Origin: Ixodes scapularis
Taxonomy: Eukaryota; Arthropoda; Arachnida; Ixodida; Ixodidae
Assembly (NCBI RefSeq): GCF_016920785.2
Contig: NW_024609835.1
Location: 82,804,243 to 82,868,242 of the forward strand
Direction of reading: 5' to 3'
DNA: 64,000 nucleotides
Numbering within the stretch: position 1 is the first letter of the stretch; every line of letters starts with the position of its first letter. Shown here in pieces: positions 42,270 to 52,241 of the stretch. A model generated the notes under the pieces. It saw only the letters and a program-made list of their open reading frames with translations. It ran no database searches and was not told the DNA's origin. Position numbers and translations under genes: made by a program.

Positions 42270-42740
42270 TGACAAAGAGCTCCGCAACCTTCGCTCTTCC
42301 CCAACCTCCTCTCTCCATCTTGAGGACGTTTATTTCTCTGACTTGGGCACAAACATCGTTTGCGACGTCGACCCGGCGACCGAACGGAAACGGTATATCT
42401 GCCCTTACCACTTCGGCGTCAGATCTTCAACAACCTTCATGCACTCTCACACCCAGGCATCCGCGCTTCTCAGAATCTAATCGCGGAACGATTTGTCTGG
42501 CCTGGAATGAACACTGATGTCCGCGCGTGGGCACGAGCATGCATTGCTTGTCAACAGAGATTTGCGCGTCGACAGCGTCCGCCGTTCGCTCCAGCAACCT
42601 TACACTGGTCCCCACCTCGTCGTGGCACGTGGCGAAAAAACATTCACGCTGCGAGTTAATGGCCGCGACACGGTCGTGTCCGTTGACCGCCTCAAGGCAG
42701 CATTTGTTGAGAGCGATACGATCGCTCTCAACAAGAACAG
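42270..42740 (+). pseudogene. Gypsy pol fragment with integrase core deleted
   Basis: It begins with ESDKELRNLRSSPTSSL…LEDVYFSD. It then gives LPLRRQIFNNLHALSHPGIR and AERFVWPGMNTDVRAWARAC-IACQQ, the integrase H-H-C-C zinc domain. It then jumps directly to QPYTGPHLVVARGEKTFTLR and DTVVSVDRLKAAFV, the C-terminal domain. The DDE core that should lie between is missing. Frames change twice. A palindrome (42704-42734) and a second one (42736-42768) follow at the end. Confidence 0.75.
42704..42734. repeat. Perfect palindrome, 14-bp arms, 3-nt loop
   Basis: TTGTTGAGAGCGAT, ACG, then the exact inverse. A second hairpin with 12-bp arms (AACAGGACAACA) follows at 42736-42768. Confidence 0.9.
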
Positions 42741-43064
42741 GACAACAGAGCGCTCGTGTTGTCCTGTTTTTTCTTTCCTATGTTCCGCGCTGTTCCATTT
42801 AGTCTGGAGTAGTGGTCGCGATAAAAGTCTAAAGAAACAAAATAAATAGCCTAACTGTCGTCGGCGGCGTCACGAGGCCTCGCCGAGTGCGGAGTATAAC
42901 GGTCTTGCAGTACTTTATATTTATAATGCAATTAAATGCAAAGGTGCAAGCGAGCTGGACAAGAATGACGAAAGTAATCCCTGGAGAAGGGTAACAAGAG
43001 GGACAAAGGACAAACATAAATCTCCAAACACAGCTAGGTGACTGGTGAGCGACCGAAAAAATCC

Positions 43065-43136
43065 GCCTGGTCCGGGTATTGAACCCGGGACCTCTCCATT
43101 ACAAGTGGAGCGCTCTACCAACTGAGCTAACCAGAG
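43065..43136 (-). tRNA. tRNA-Thr(UGU)-like gene, copy 1
   Basis: It folds as a 72-nt cloverleaf: acceptor CTCTGGT/ACCAGGC, D-stem GCTC/GAGC with AGTTGGTA loop, anticodon stem CTCCA/TGGAG around CTTGTAA (anticodon TGT), T-stem CCGGG/CCCGG around TTCAATA. Pol III A box TAGCTCAGTTGGTAGAGC and B box GGTTCAATACC are intact. T6 begins 4 nt after the 3' end. Weak points are a C-C opposition at 1:72 and U-G at 2:71. Confidence 0.75.
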
Positions 43137-43366
43137 GTTAGACATCAGTAGAGCAAACGGGTTTTATCAGCTGCCACCAGTCGAACACCAACAAGGGTGA
43201 AGCTTGCAAATTAAAGTTATAATTATAATGCAATTAAATGCAAAGGTGCAAGCGAGCTGGACAAGAATGACGAAAGTAATTCCTGGAGAAGGGGAACAAG
43301 AGGGACAAAGGACAAACATAAATCTCCAAACACAGCTAGGTGACTGGTGAGCGACCGAAAAAATCC

Positions 43367-43439
43367 GCCTGGTCCGGGGTATTGAACCCGGGACCTCTCC
43401 ATTACAAGTGGAGCGCTCTACCAACTGAGCTAACCAGGG
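43367..43439 (-). tRNA. tRNA-Thr(UGU)-like gene, copy 2 (T-loop insertion)
   Basis: As copy 1 but with an extra C in the T arm (TTCAATACCCCGG), giving an 8-nt T loop or a bulge. Acceptor 2:71 is a proper pair; 1:72 is still C-C. Probably less functional than copies 1 and 4. Confidence 0.6.
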
Positions 43440-43669
43440 GTTAGACGTCAGTAGAGCAAACGGGTTTTATCAGCTGCCACCAGTCGAACACCAACAAGGG
43501 TGAAGCTTGCAAATTAAAGTTATAATTATAATGCAATTAAATGCAAAGGTGCAAGCGAGCTGGACAAGAATGACGAAAGTAATTCCTGGAGAAGGGGAAC
43601 AAGAGGGACAAAGGACAAACATAAATCTCCAAACACAGCTAGGTGACTGGTGAGCGACCGAAAAAATCC

Positions 43670-43742
43670 GCCTGGTCCGGGGTATTGAACCCGGGACCTC
43701 TCCATTACAAGTGGAGCGCTCTACCAACTGAGCTAACCAGGG
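43670..43742 (-). tRNA. tRNA-Thr(UGU)-like gene, copy 3 (T-loop insertion)
   Basis: Same extra C as copy 2. The whole unit is essentially identical to unit 2, so units 2 and 3 are the most recent duplicates. Confidence 0.6.
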
Positions 43743-43972
43743 GTTAGACGTCAGTAGAGCAAACGGGTTTTATCAGCTGCCACCAGTCGAACACCAACAA
43801 GGGTGAAGCTTGCAAATTAAAGTTATAATTATAATGCAATTAAATGCAAAGGTGCAAGCGAGCTGGACAAGAATGACGAAAGTAATCCCTGGAGAAGGGG
43901 AACAAGAGGGACAAAGGACAAACATAAATCTCCAAACACAGCTAGGTGACTGGTGAGCGACCGAAAAAATCC

Positions 43973-44044
43973 GCCTGGTCCGGGTATTGAACCCGGGACC
44001 TCTCCATTACAAGTGGAGCGCTCTACCAACTGAGCTAACCAGGG
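43973..44044 (-). tRNA. tRNA-Thr(UGU)-like gene, copy 4
   Basis: A 72-nt version without the T-arm insertion, acceptor CCCTGGT/ACCAGGC with only the 1:72 C-C opposition, followed by the T6 terminator. Structurally the best of the four. Confidence 0.75.
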
Positions 44045-45884
44045 GTTAGACGTCAGTAGAGCAAACGGGTTTTATCAGCTGCCACCAGTCGAACACCAAC
44101 AAGGGCGAAGCTTGCAAATTAAAGTTATAATTATAATGCAATTAAATGCAAAGGTGCAAGCGAGCTGGACAAGAATGACGAAAGTAATCCCTGGAGAAGG
44201 GGAACAAGAGGGACAAAGGACAAACATAAATCTCCAAACACCAGGCGGATTTTTTGCATTGTTACTTTTCTTTTCTTTTCCAGAATTCTGACGCCAAGGC
44301 TCCATCCCTCCTTCGTTCCAAGGCGTTGTTTGTTATTGAATTAACAAATCGGCTTCAAATAAGGCTCGTGGCAACCTCTAGGGTAAAGAAACAAAAAATA
44401 AAACAAACAAGGGCACATTGATACTTTAGACCCATGTTGTTGTAAAAAAAACTATCTCCAAACTCCGGTCTAAAAACATGCTTTTCGTGCAAGGCTCGTC
44501 AAATTATGAGGCGCTGGAGAAATGCAGCCTCCTGCGTTAAGTCCTTATTTCGAACTCTTTTTGTTCGCCTTCCGCCCATTGAAAAGCATGCGGGAAGGGC
44601 CTTAGAACGCACCTGGTATCGCTGCGCCGCAGCGTTCTTCCGCATCAAAAAGTTCGTCTGCTTTCCTCGCCGTCACCATGGCAACGAACGCCGAATGAAT
44701 AGAAGCACGCACGGCACCGCCGCGTGAAGCTAGCAACAGCTGACGCCATTTTACGAACGCCGTCTGCTAACCAAAGCCGAACGCGGTGTGTCAGATCAAC
44801 CGCCTCCGCCGGTGCGCCGCTAGCAAAGACGACGAAGCTGAGGCACGCCGACGGCGATCGAGCAAGCAACCGCACCGCGGGACGACTGCAACGGCGGCAT
44901 TTATTGGGATCAAAGGCGCGAAATAAGCAAGAACAATTTTTATTTGAATCATAACACCCGATATCCAAGTTGGGGACCACATACCTTTGCTGGGTCTCTT
45001 CTGTGAACTTTTTACAGAGACAGGGGGTGCCGCATTCAATACACAGCTCCGTTTGCAAAATATGGGGGCCCTGAAAAGGACCGTTGAGACCGCTACCAGA
45101 ACCTATAACTGACGTAACGAGCACTTGACGAGCGGTTGGCGCATAATTCGTCTTTATGCATTTTTTTTATTTTTTTATACGTGGTGCAAAGTAATCCCGC
45201 CCCATATTTTTATGGCGTCAGGAACGAAGCAGCATAGAAAGAGTACCCTTCAAACGACAATAATAATAATAATTAAAAACTGCCGGATCTCCGCTGGAGA
45301 CTCCGAGGCACAGTGGAGTAGTCGTCACGATAAAAAATCTAAAGAAACAAAATAAATAGCCTAACGGTCGTCGGCTGCGCCATAAGGCCTCGCCAAGTGC
45401 GGAGTATAACGGTCTTGGCATACGGTATGTATTGTGCATTCGTTATTTTCTTTTCTTTTCTACCACGTCAAATTCTGACGCCAAGACTCTCTACCTCCTC
45501 CGTTCCAACGCGTTGTTTGTTATTATTTTAACAAATCAGCTTCAAATAAGGGTCGTGGCACCCAGTAGAGTAAGCAAAAGAATAAAAAAGGAACATTCCG
45601 AGCAGCCAGAGCACCACGGCTGCTCTGGCCGCTCTGGACAGAGCAGCTCCCCTCATCAAAGAAGACGCCGTCCGAAACTCCAACGACTCCCTTCTTATTT
45701 TTTTATTTTTATTTTTATTCACTTTGTTACTTCATTTTGTTGTTGGGTTCGACTGCTCCCTTCTCTGTGACGATGCCGTCCGTGGACATACGTTTGGCGT
45801 TTCTTTTTTTTTTTTTTTTTATGTCACGTGATGGTGTGGTCCGACAGATCAACCAATGAGTTTGTTAGAATTGTGTCACGAGGT

Positions 45885-46147
45885 ATAAAATGGCGGATGA
45901 AATAAATATAATAAATGCAAAGAAGCGCGCAGTTCCCCTTCGGCGCTTTATTCTTCAAGAGGCGAGCATCGCAGTGCCATGGCGTTCAACTTGTGCCGTC
46001 TTCTTGGCGCCATGAAAGACCCTCTTGAAGCAATTAATTTGCTTCAGCGCGTTGGCCTGCTCCTGGCTCCTGGGTTTTCGTGCGTGTCCAAAGTGCGAAG
46101 CTGCGATGACAAGCTGCAAGTCCGCGCTAGATCTGCGGATGGCTACA

Positions 46148-46187
<40 letters not shown>

Positions 46188-46902
46188 GCGGTGTGTGGAT
46201 GACTCGTGAGGTGCCCAAGAGGAAGCCGGTCAAAGTTCAGTGCCGGGGCGAGGTCTCGGTACGGAGCGGTTCCTTTTTCGAAGGATCGCACGCACCTCAC
46301 GTTTCTCCAACTCATGAAAATCATCCTCCGGATGCCAGAACCTACCGTGCGCCGTCATTCAGCGGGAGGCTGATATCGCAAGTAAGACAATAACTGATTG
46401 GGCGAGCCTTTGTCGGGAGGTTGTGGTAAATGCCGTCTGTAAGCATTCAGACATGATTGGTGGCGACGGCGTGACTGTAGAACCAGACGAGAGTATGTTC
46501 GGTCGGCACAAGTACCATCGCGGGTATTTAAGGCCTGGCCAGTGGGTTTTCGGCGGTGTGGCGCGCTGCAGCGGGTGCTGCTTTCTTGTTCCCGTGGAGA
46601 CCCGTGACGCTAAAACCCTGCAAGGGCTAATAGCCGAGTTGGTCCACCCTGGAACAAGAATAATTACTCACTGTTGGGCTGGCTATCGCAAGCTTGCAGA
46701 TGACGCTCGCTTCACGCACCTCACCGTTAACCACAAGCTGCACTTTGTCGACCCGAACACTGGTGCGCACACCAATACGGTGGAGGGCACCTGGGCCCAC
46801 GTCAAAAACTCTCTTCCACGTGGACGGCGCGAGAGCCACCATTTCACTGGTCACCTTGCAAAGTTCATGTTTTGGAGGAGAGAGAAGGCGCGGAAACACT
46901 GA
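45885..46902 (+). pseudogene. Merlin (ISXO2-like) transposase A, inactive
   Basis: A TATAAAATGGCGGA promoter-like site lies at about 45884. The N-terminal frame starts MAFNLCRLLGAMKDPLEAIN, and a zinc-ribbon-like CPKC…QCRGEVSVRSGSFFEG follows, interrupted by a poly-G run of more than 30 nt (46150-46185). The core (46423-46902) has VEPDESMF (first Asp), then ITHCWAGY, where the second catalytic Asp is His (CAC 46669-46671), and NTVEGTWAHVK with the third acidic residue intact (GAG 46783-46785). A 2-bp loss near 46893 relative to copy B truncates the C terminus. Confidence 0.85.
46150..46185. repeat. Poly-G run (>30 nt)
   Basis: The longest homopolymer in the window. It replaces the TGATGCGG region of copy B, and the surrounding poly-Gly/poly-Pro frames are artefacts. 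Its length is probably not reliable in an assembly. Confidence 0.9.
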
Positions 46903-47272
46903 TAGATTCCAGTCGTTCGTCGCCGCGGCCGCCAAAATCTAGAGCCCCGACGCAGACAGGGCGAGGATTCTGACGGCCCCGGTGACTTCGAGTGATCCGC
47001 TGCGCTGAGCCTGTCACCCGTCTGCGTGCATAAAGACGACTTATGCGCCAACCGCTTGTCAAGTGCTCGTTATGTCAGTTATAGGTTCTGGCAGCGGTCT
47101 CAACGGTCCTTTTCAGGGCCCCATATTTTGCAAACGGAGCTGTTTTTTGAATGCCGCACCCCGTGTCTCTGTAAAAAGTTCACAGGAAAGACCCAGCAAA
47201 GGTAGGTGGTCCCCAACTTGGATATCGGGTGTTATGATTCAAATAAAAATTGTTCTTGCTTATTTCGCGCCT

Positions 47273-47505
47273 TTGATCCCAATAAATGCCGCCGTTGCAG
47301 TCGTCCCGCGGTGCTGTTGCTCGCCCATTCGCCGTCGGCGTGCCTCAGCTTCGTTGTCTTTGCTAGCGGCGCACCGGCGAAGGCGGCCTTTGATCCGAAT
47401 AAATGCCGCCGCTGCAGCCGTCCCGCGGTGTTGTTGCTTGCTCGATCGCCGTCGGCGTGTCTCAGCTTCGTCGTCTTTGCTAGCGGCGCACCGGCGGAGG
47501 CGGTT
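47273..47505. repeat. ~118-bp tandem duplication in the Merlin right arm
   Basis: The unit from CCTTTGATCC(C/G)AATAAATGCCGCCG to CGGCGCACCGGCG(A/G)AGGCGG is present twice here and twice again at 49515-49750, but once in the left arm (44800-44920). The duplication therefore predates separation of copies A and B and postdates divergence of the two arms. Confidence 0.8.
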
Positions 47506-48414
47506 GATCTGACACACCGCGTTCGGCTTTGGCTAGCAGACGGCATTCGTAAAAATGGCGTCAGCTGTTGCTAGCTTCACGCGGCGGTACCGTGCGTGCT
47601 TCTATTCATTCGGCGTCCGTTGCCATGGTGACGGCGAGGAAAGCAGACGAACTTTTTGATACGGAAGAACGCTGCGGCGCAGCGATACCAGGTGCGTTCT
47701 AAGGCCCTTCCCGCATGCTTTTCAATGGGCGGAAGGAGAACAAAAAGAGTTCGAAATAAGGACTTAACGCAGAAGGCTGCATTTCTCCAGCGCCTCATAA
47801 TTTGACGAGCCTTGCACGAAAAGCAGGTTTTTTTGGCCATCCCGCGTCCTGTTTTTTTTATCCGGAACATGGGTCTAAAGTATCAAACTGCCCAAACAAG
47901 TAACATTGCGAGCAATACCTCTCATCAAAGAACACTCCGCCCGAGAACGGCTCCCTTCTTACTTTTTTTATACACATTATTACTTTATTTTGTTGTTGGG
48001 TCCGACTGTTCTCTCCTTTGTAACGATGCCGACCGTGGCAAACGTTCTGGTCATACGATTGGCGTTTGTTTTGTCACGCGATGACATGGTCCGACTGATT
48101 AACCAGTGAGTTTTTTTTAGAATGGTGTCACGAGGTATAAAATGGCGGATTAAATAAAAATAATAAATGCAAAGAAGCGCGCAGTTCTGCCCGTTTAGCC
48201 TCCTCGGCGCTTTATTCTTCCAGAGGCGAGCGTCGCAGTGCCACGGCGTTCAACTTATGCCGTCTTCATGACGCCATGAAAGACTCTTGAAGCAATTAAT
48301 TTGCTTCAGGGCATGGGCCTGCTCCTGGGTTCTCGTGGGTGCCCAGAGTGCGAAGCTGCGATGACGCTGCAAGTCCGCGCTAGATCTGCGGATGGCTATT
48401 CGTGGTGATGCGGT

Positions 48415-49239
48415 GTGTGGATGACTCGTGAGGTGCCCAAGAGGAAGCCGGTCAAGGTTCAGTGCCGGGGCGAGGTCTCGGTACGAAGCGGTTCCTTTTT
48501 CGAAGGATCAGACCTGACGCTTCCCCAACTCATGAAGATCATCTACCTCTGGTGCCAGAACCTACCGTGCGCCCTCATTCAGCGGGAGTCTGATGTCGCA
48601 AGTAAGACAGTAACTGATTGGACGAGCCTTTGTCGGGAGGTTGCGGTAAATGCCGTCTTTACGTATTCAGAAATGATTTGCCGCGAAGGCGTGACTGTAG
48701 AACTAGACGAGGGTATGTTCGGGCGGCGAAAGTACCATCTCGGGTATTTAAGGCCTGGTCAGTGGGTTTTCGGCGGTGTGGAGCGTGGCAACGGGTGCTG
48801 CTTTCTTGTTCCCGTGGAGACCCGTGACGCTAAAACCCTGCTAGGGCTAATAGCCAAGTGGGTCCGCCCTGGAACAAGAATAATCACTGATTGTTGGGCT
48901 GGCTGTCGTAAGCTTGCAGATGACGCTCGCTTCACGGACCTCAACGTTAACCCCAAGCTGCACTTTGTCGACCCGAACACTGGTGCGCACACCAATACGG
49001 TAAAGGGCACCTGGGCCCACGTCAAAAACTCTCTTCCATTTGGACGGCGCGAGAGCCAGCATTTCACTGGTCATCTTGCAAAGTTCGTGGTTTGGAGGAG
49101 AGAGAAGGCGCGCGGAAACACTGATAGATTCCAGTCGTTCGTCACCGCGGCCGCCAAAACCTACAGTCCCGACGCAGAAAGGAACCTTCCCTATAGTGCG
49201 GAGGACGAGGATTCGGACGGCCCCGGTGACTTCGAGTGA
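48415..49239 (+). CDS. Merlin (ISXO2-like DDE) transposase B, E-to-K mutant
   Basis: An open frame of 274 codons from a GTG after an in-frame TGA (48406-48408). The true start probably lies upstream near 48247. It contains QCRGEVSVRSGSFFEGS (end of the zinc ribbon), then the DDE core with Asp98 (VTVELDEGMFGRRKY) and Asp159 (GTRIITDCWAG). NTVKGTWAHVK follows, where the third acidic residue is Lys (AAG 49003-49005). It ends DSDGPGDFE at TGA. The ISXO2-like (IS1595/IS1016) catalytic fold is the animal Merlin superfamily. With the third acid replaced, the protein should be catalytically dead although otherwise well preserved. Confidence 0.88.
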   Translation: MWMTREVPKRKPVKVQCRGEVSVRSGSFFEGSDLTLPQLMKIIYLWCQNLPCALIQRESDVASKTVTDWTSLCREVAVNAVFTYSEMICREGVTVELDEGMFGRRKYHLGYLRPGQWVFGGVERGNGCCFLVPVETRDAKTLLGLIAKWVRPGTRIITDCWAGCRKLADDARFTDLNVNPKLHFVDPNTGAHTNTVKGTWAHVKNSLPFGRRESQHFTGHLAKFVVWRREKARGNTDRFQSFVTAAAKTYSPDAERNLPYSAEDEDSDGPGDFE

Positions 49240-49849
49240 TCCGCTGCGCTGAGCCCGTCGCCCGCCTGCGTGCATAAAGACGACTTATGCGCCAACCGCT
49301 CGTCAAGTGCTCGTTACGTCAGTTATAGGTTCTGGTAGCGGTCTAAACGGCCCTTTTCAGGACCCCCATATTTTTCAAACGGAGCTGTGTTTAGAATACG
49401 GCACCCCGTGTCTCTGTAAAAAGTTTATAGGAAAGACCCAGCAAAGGTATGTGATCCCCAACTTGGATATCGCGTGTTATGATTAAAAAAAAAATTGGTT
49501 TTGCTTATTTCGCGCCTTTGATCCTTATAAATGCCGCCATTGCAGTCGTCCCGCGGTGCTGTTGCTCGCCAATTCGCCGTCGGCGTGCCTTAGCTTCGTC
49601 GTCTTTGCTAGCGGCGCACCGGCGAAGGCGGCCTTTGTTCCGAATAAATGCCGCCGTTGCAGTCGTCCCGCGGCGTTGTTGCTTGCTCGATCGCTGTCGG
49701 CGTGTCTCAGCTTCGTCGTCTTTGCTAGCGGCGTACCGGCGGAGGCAGTTGATCTCACAAACCGCGCTCGGCTTTGGCTAGCAGACGGCGTTCGTAAATC
49801 GCGTCAGCTGTTGCTGGCTTTACGTGGCGCTACCGTGCGTGTTTCTATA

Positions 49850-50042
49850 GGGAGTATTCACTGGCGGCCATAGCTGTGTGCGCGAATGCTGAACGCGTGC
49901 TGATGGCGAGCTTCCACAGTTCTTTTGCACCGCGCATTCCGCACCATCAAAAGTGCCGGTCTTAGCAGCGTATTGATGGGAGCTCGTTCTGAGCATGCGC
50001 TCTAAACAGCACCCACAAATATGGCGTCCAGTGAATACTCCC
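49850..50042. mobile_element. 193-bp MITE with 23-bp TIRs in the Merlin B arm
   Basis: GGGAGTATTCACTGGCGGCC at 49850 is repeated inverted at 50020-50042 with two or three mismatches. The corresponding site in Merlin A is uninterrupted, so this is a later insertion. The duplication at the target is not clear. Confidence 0.75.
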
Positions 50043-50330
50043 CATTTATGGGACGTTCGTTGCCATGGTGACGGCGAGGATAGCAGACGAACTTTATTGT
50101 TGTGGAAGAACGCTGCGGCGCAGCGATACCAGGTGCGTTCTAAGGCCCTTCCCGCATATTGTTCAATGGGCGGAAGGCGAAGATAAAGAGTTCCAAATAA
50201 GGTCTGAACGCAGAAGGCTGCATTTCTCCTGCGCCTAATAATTTGACGAGCCTTAAACAAAAAACGCGTTTTTTTGGCCATCCCGCGTCCTGTTTTTTAT
50301 CCGTAACTTGGGTTTAAAGTATCAAACTGT

Positions 50331-50928
50331 CGACTAAACTGTTAAAAAAACAAATAAAATATATCGTTGTTATGGCAAGGTATATTTACATGGGTGGCGA
50401 AGCTTCGGCCAAAAAGCGGTTCAAAACCAATCGCCAGCGACGTCGGCCTGGAGCGTCACGTGAAGGATGCGATTGAAGCGCGACTAGGAGATGTGGGGAC
50501 AAACATTATTAAAATTAATTAGTTTGCGACTAGAAGTATAATAATCTGTATTTTTAAACAAGCTAGATATGATTTCTAGATATTATTAACCATATTTGGC
50601 GCGCTATAAAACTCAAAACTGTCTTTGTTTTTGCTAATAATATGGATACTTCTTATAAGCGTCCTCTATACACCACTAGCAAAACAAAAAGGCCGGCTCG
50701 CAATAGCGATATTTGCACTTTTTTGTTGACCTCGTGGCGCGTGGAAAGAAAGGCTGCTGACGTCCGTCTGCTTGCTTGTGTTTAGGCCCCCACGTGTTCT
50801 TTGCTTTTAATTGTTTTAGCGGCAGTTAACACCGTTTGGGAAGTTGCGTTGTTTGCTTGGGCGTGATTAGCCCAGCTACTTGCGCGGCAACTTAGCAGTT
50901 GTGCGCTTGGACCTTGGACACTACTACG
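50331..50928. other. Intergenic sequence
   Basis: No gene recognised. Confidence 0.35.
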
Positions 50929-51674
50929 TACAGTCGGCCGCAAAATTTTGAGGGACATGGGAGCGCCAGCCAAACTGCATTGCCGCGCCGTCTCGTGGCC
51001 CGCTGCCTGGTGTCAAGACCCGCGCATTGCGCATGCACGGTCTTTCATACTAGGAGGCTTATCCTGTTCCCTGGCTTCCGTCCGACGCGCTCCCGATTAC
51101 TGTGACCGGCGCAAGTTGCCGCTTCGCAACCGCTATGCAGCGAGTCTGCTTCAGCCAGCGCCACGGGCAGCTGGGCTCGCTTGAACCGTCTTCGCGGCGC
51201 GGTACACTCTGCAGATAACATTTCACTGGAATCTCTGCTACGGGTTGAGCAGCGAATAATCTTTATTCTGGTCTTACCCATGAACTTGCAGGTCGTGCCC
51301 TGAAATTGAAAATGAGTGTTCCGCGCACCAAAAGTGAAGCGAGGCGTCCCGTCAATGGCAGGCTAAGTGCAAAGGGCGACGGAAAAGAAGGATGGGGAGG
51401 AGAAACCACACGGAACGGTAGATGAAAAAGGAGAAAGCCTCCGTTCCCCTCTACCGTTCCGGAAGCTATGAGCCAATACAGCGCCACGAGAGTAGCACGT
51501 GATCTTCTAATTTGGCGGAGCGACCTTGATTGGCTCGGATTACTCACAGCGTCCACTGCGCTTTGAGTGAAATTACCATCCACGGGAATCACCTCCTCTA
51601 GACGTCGTGGCATTGAATCGTAGAGCGAAGCCACGATCTCAGTGTGTTCACGCAGCGCTTCCCATTTAAAGCGC

Positions 51675-52241
51675 GAGACACATGGACTGCAGAATCGTCC
51701 GATCCGACGTCCGAACAGACAGTCCGACCGCCGCTCCGAATTGCCGCACGCAACAGTTTGAGACACACGCTTCCGACCTTGCATGCGACACGACGATCCG
51801 TTCGGCTCCGCCCAGGACCCAGGATATCTAAGCGTTCCAGCGGACTCCGGGAGTCATCTCTGGTCCCAGATTGTCAATTGACGGTTCAACTCGCACGAGC
51901 GAAATTACGAGCTCGTTCTCAATTGCGCGTGCATTTTTTGCTGGGGCCATCTTTCTCGAATGGGTCAGCAAGATTCACGCGGATGGCTTCCCCTCGCCCG
52001 TCCCGTTATCGCGTTCGCTTCGTCCCGCCAGACTCAATGCGTCATCATGACGTTCGCGCTAGCTGTGCTGTCATTGGCTGGACGCATCTGACAATCCGTC
52101 CGCCGTGCGAAACTATCTGGCGCGTTGGACGCACGTCGGATCGCCGATCCGACGCCTGAAGCGACCAAATTTTTCGGATCAGGCAGTCGTACTGCCGGAT
52201 CGGACGTCGGATCGGATGGATTTTTCGCGCGTGTGTCTCGC
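51675..52241. mobile_element. ~567-bp MITE inserted in Tc1 transposase
   Basis: The ends AAGCGCGAGACACA and TGTGTCTCGCGCTT are exact inverses. Inside both lies TCCGATCCGACGTCCG-like subterminal text. Removing it reconnects the C-terminal transposase coding pieces. TA is a possible 2-bp target duplication, but frame arithmetic leaves a 1-nt discrepancy. Confidence 0.7.

Larger units (their letters stand above)
42923..44255 (-). repeat. Tandem array of ~303-bp units carrying tRNA-Thr
   Basis: ATAATGCAATTAAATGC starts units at about 42923, 43225, 43528, 43831 and 44133, giving periods of 302-303 bp. Four units contain a tRNA-like gene on the minus strand. The fifth stops at about 44240, where CCAGGCGGATTTTTT appears on the plus strand (44241-44255), an inverted copy of the tRNA 3' end plus terminator. 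Units differ by only a handful of bases, so amplification is recent. Confidence 0.92.
42806..45590. repeat. Repeat X, two direct copies; copy 1 split by the tRNA array
   Basis: Copy 1 is 42806-42913 plus 44256-44395. Copy 2 is 45309-45590. Shared text includes AAAGAAACAAAATAAATAGCC, GAGTGCGGAGTATAACGGTC, then on the far side TTCTGACGCCAAG and GCGTTGTTTGTTATT. Copy 2 lacks the tRNA array: only about 15-20 anonymous bases lie where copy 1 has 1.3 kb. The pair brackets the left arm of the Merlin element. Confidence 0.7.
44410..47890 (+). mobile_element. Merlin element A with long TIRs
   Basis: The left arm (about 44410-45125) is the inverse of the right arm (about 47060-47890). Both run from GATACTTTAGACCCATG at the outer end through GACGAGCCTTGCACGAAAAG, TCACCATGGCAACG, GCCGGTGCGCCGCTAGC and ACGTAACGAGCACTTGACGAGCGG at the inner end. 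The right arm contains a ~118-bp tandem duplication (about 47273-47500) absent from the left. Between them lies repeat X copy 2 (45309-45590), an upstream region with TATAAAATGGCGGATG and the transposase pseudogene. Long arms like these are unusual for Merlin. Confidence 0.65.
47895..50330 (+). mobile_element. Merlin element B (internal region and right arm, tandem to A)
   Basis: This repeats the layout of A from about 45640 onward: TATAAAATGGCGGATTAAATA (48137), transposase, then the right arm from about 49300 ending GGGTTTAAAGTATCAAACTG (50325). No left arm of its own is present, so A-B looks like a tandem duplication or an unequal-crossover product. A MITE (49850-50042) sits in its right arm. 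Confidence 0.65.

Noticed and set aside
42923..44240. CRISPR-like array of repeated units
   Set aside because: The units are 303 bp of continuous near-identical DNA with tRNA genes, not short repeats with unique spacers, and the context is eukaryotic.
42921..44305. Repeated minus-strand frames reading STCNGEVPGSIPG
   Set aside because: They translate the tRNA-like genes and their spacer; the RNA structure explains the sequence better than a protein.
46127..46393. Poly-Gly and poly-Pro open frames on both strands
   Set aside because: They are the translation of the poly-G run at 46150-46185 and have no independent support.
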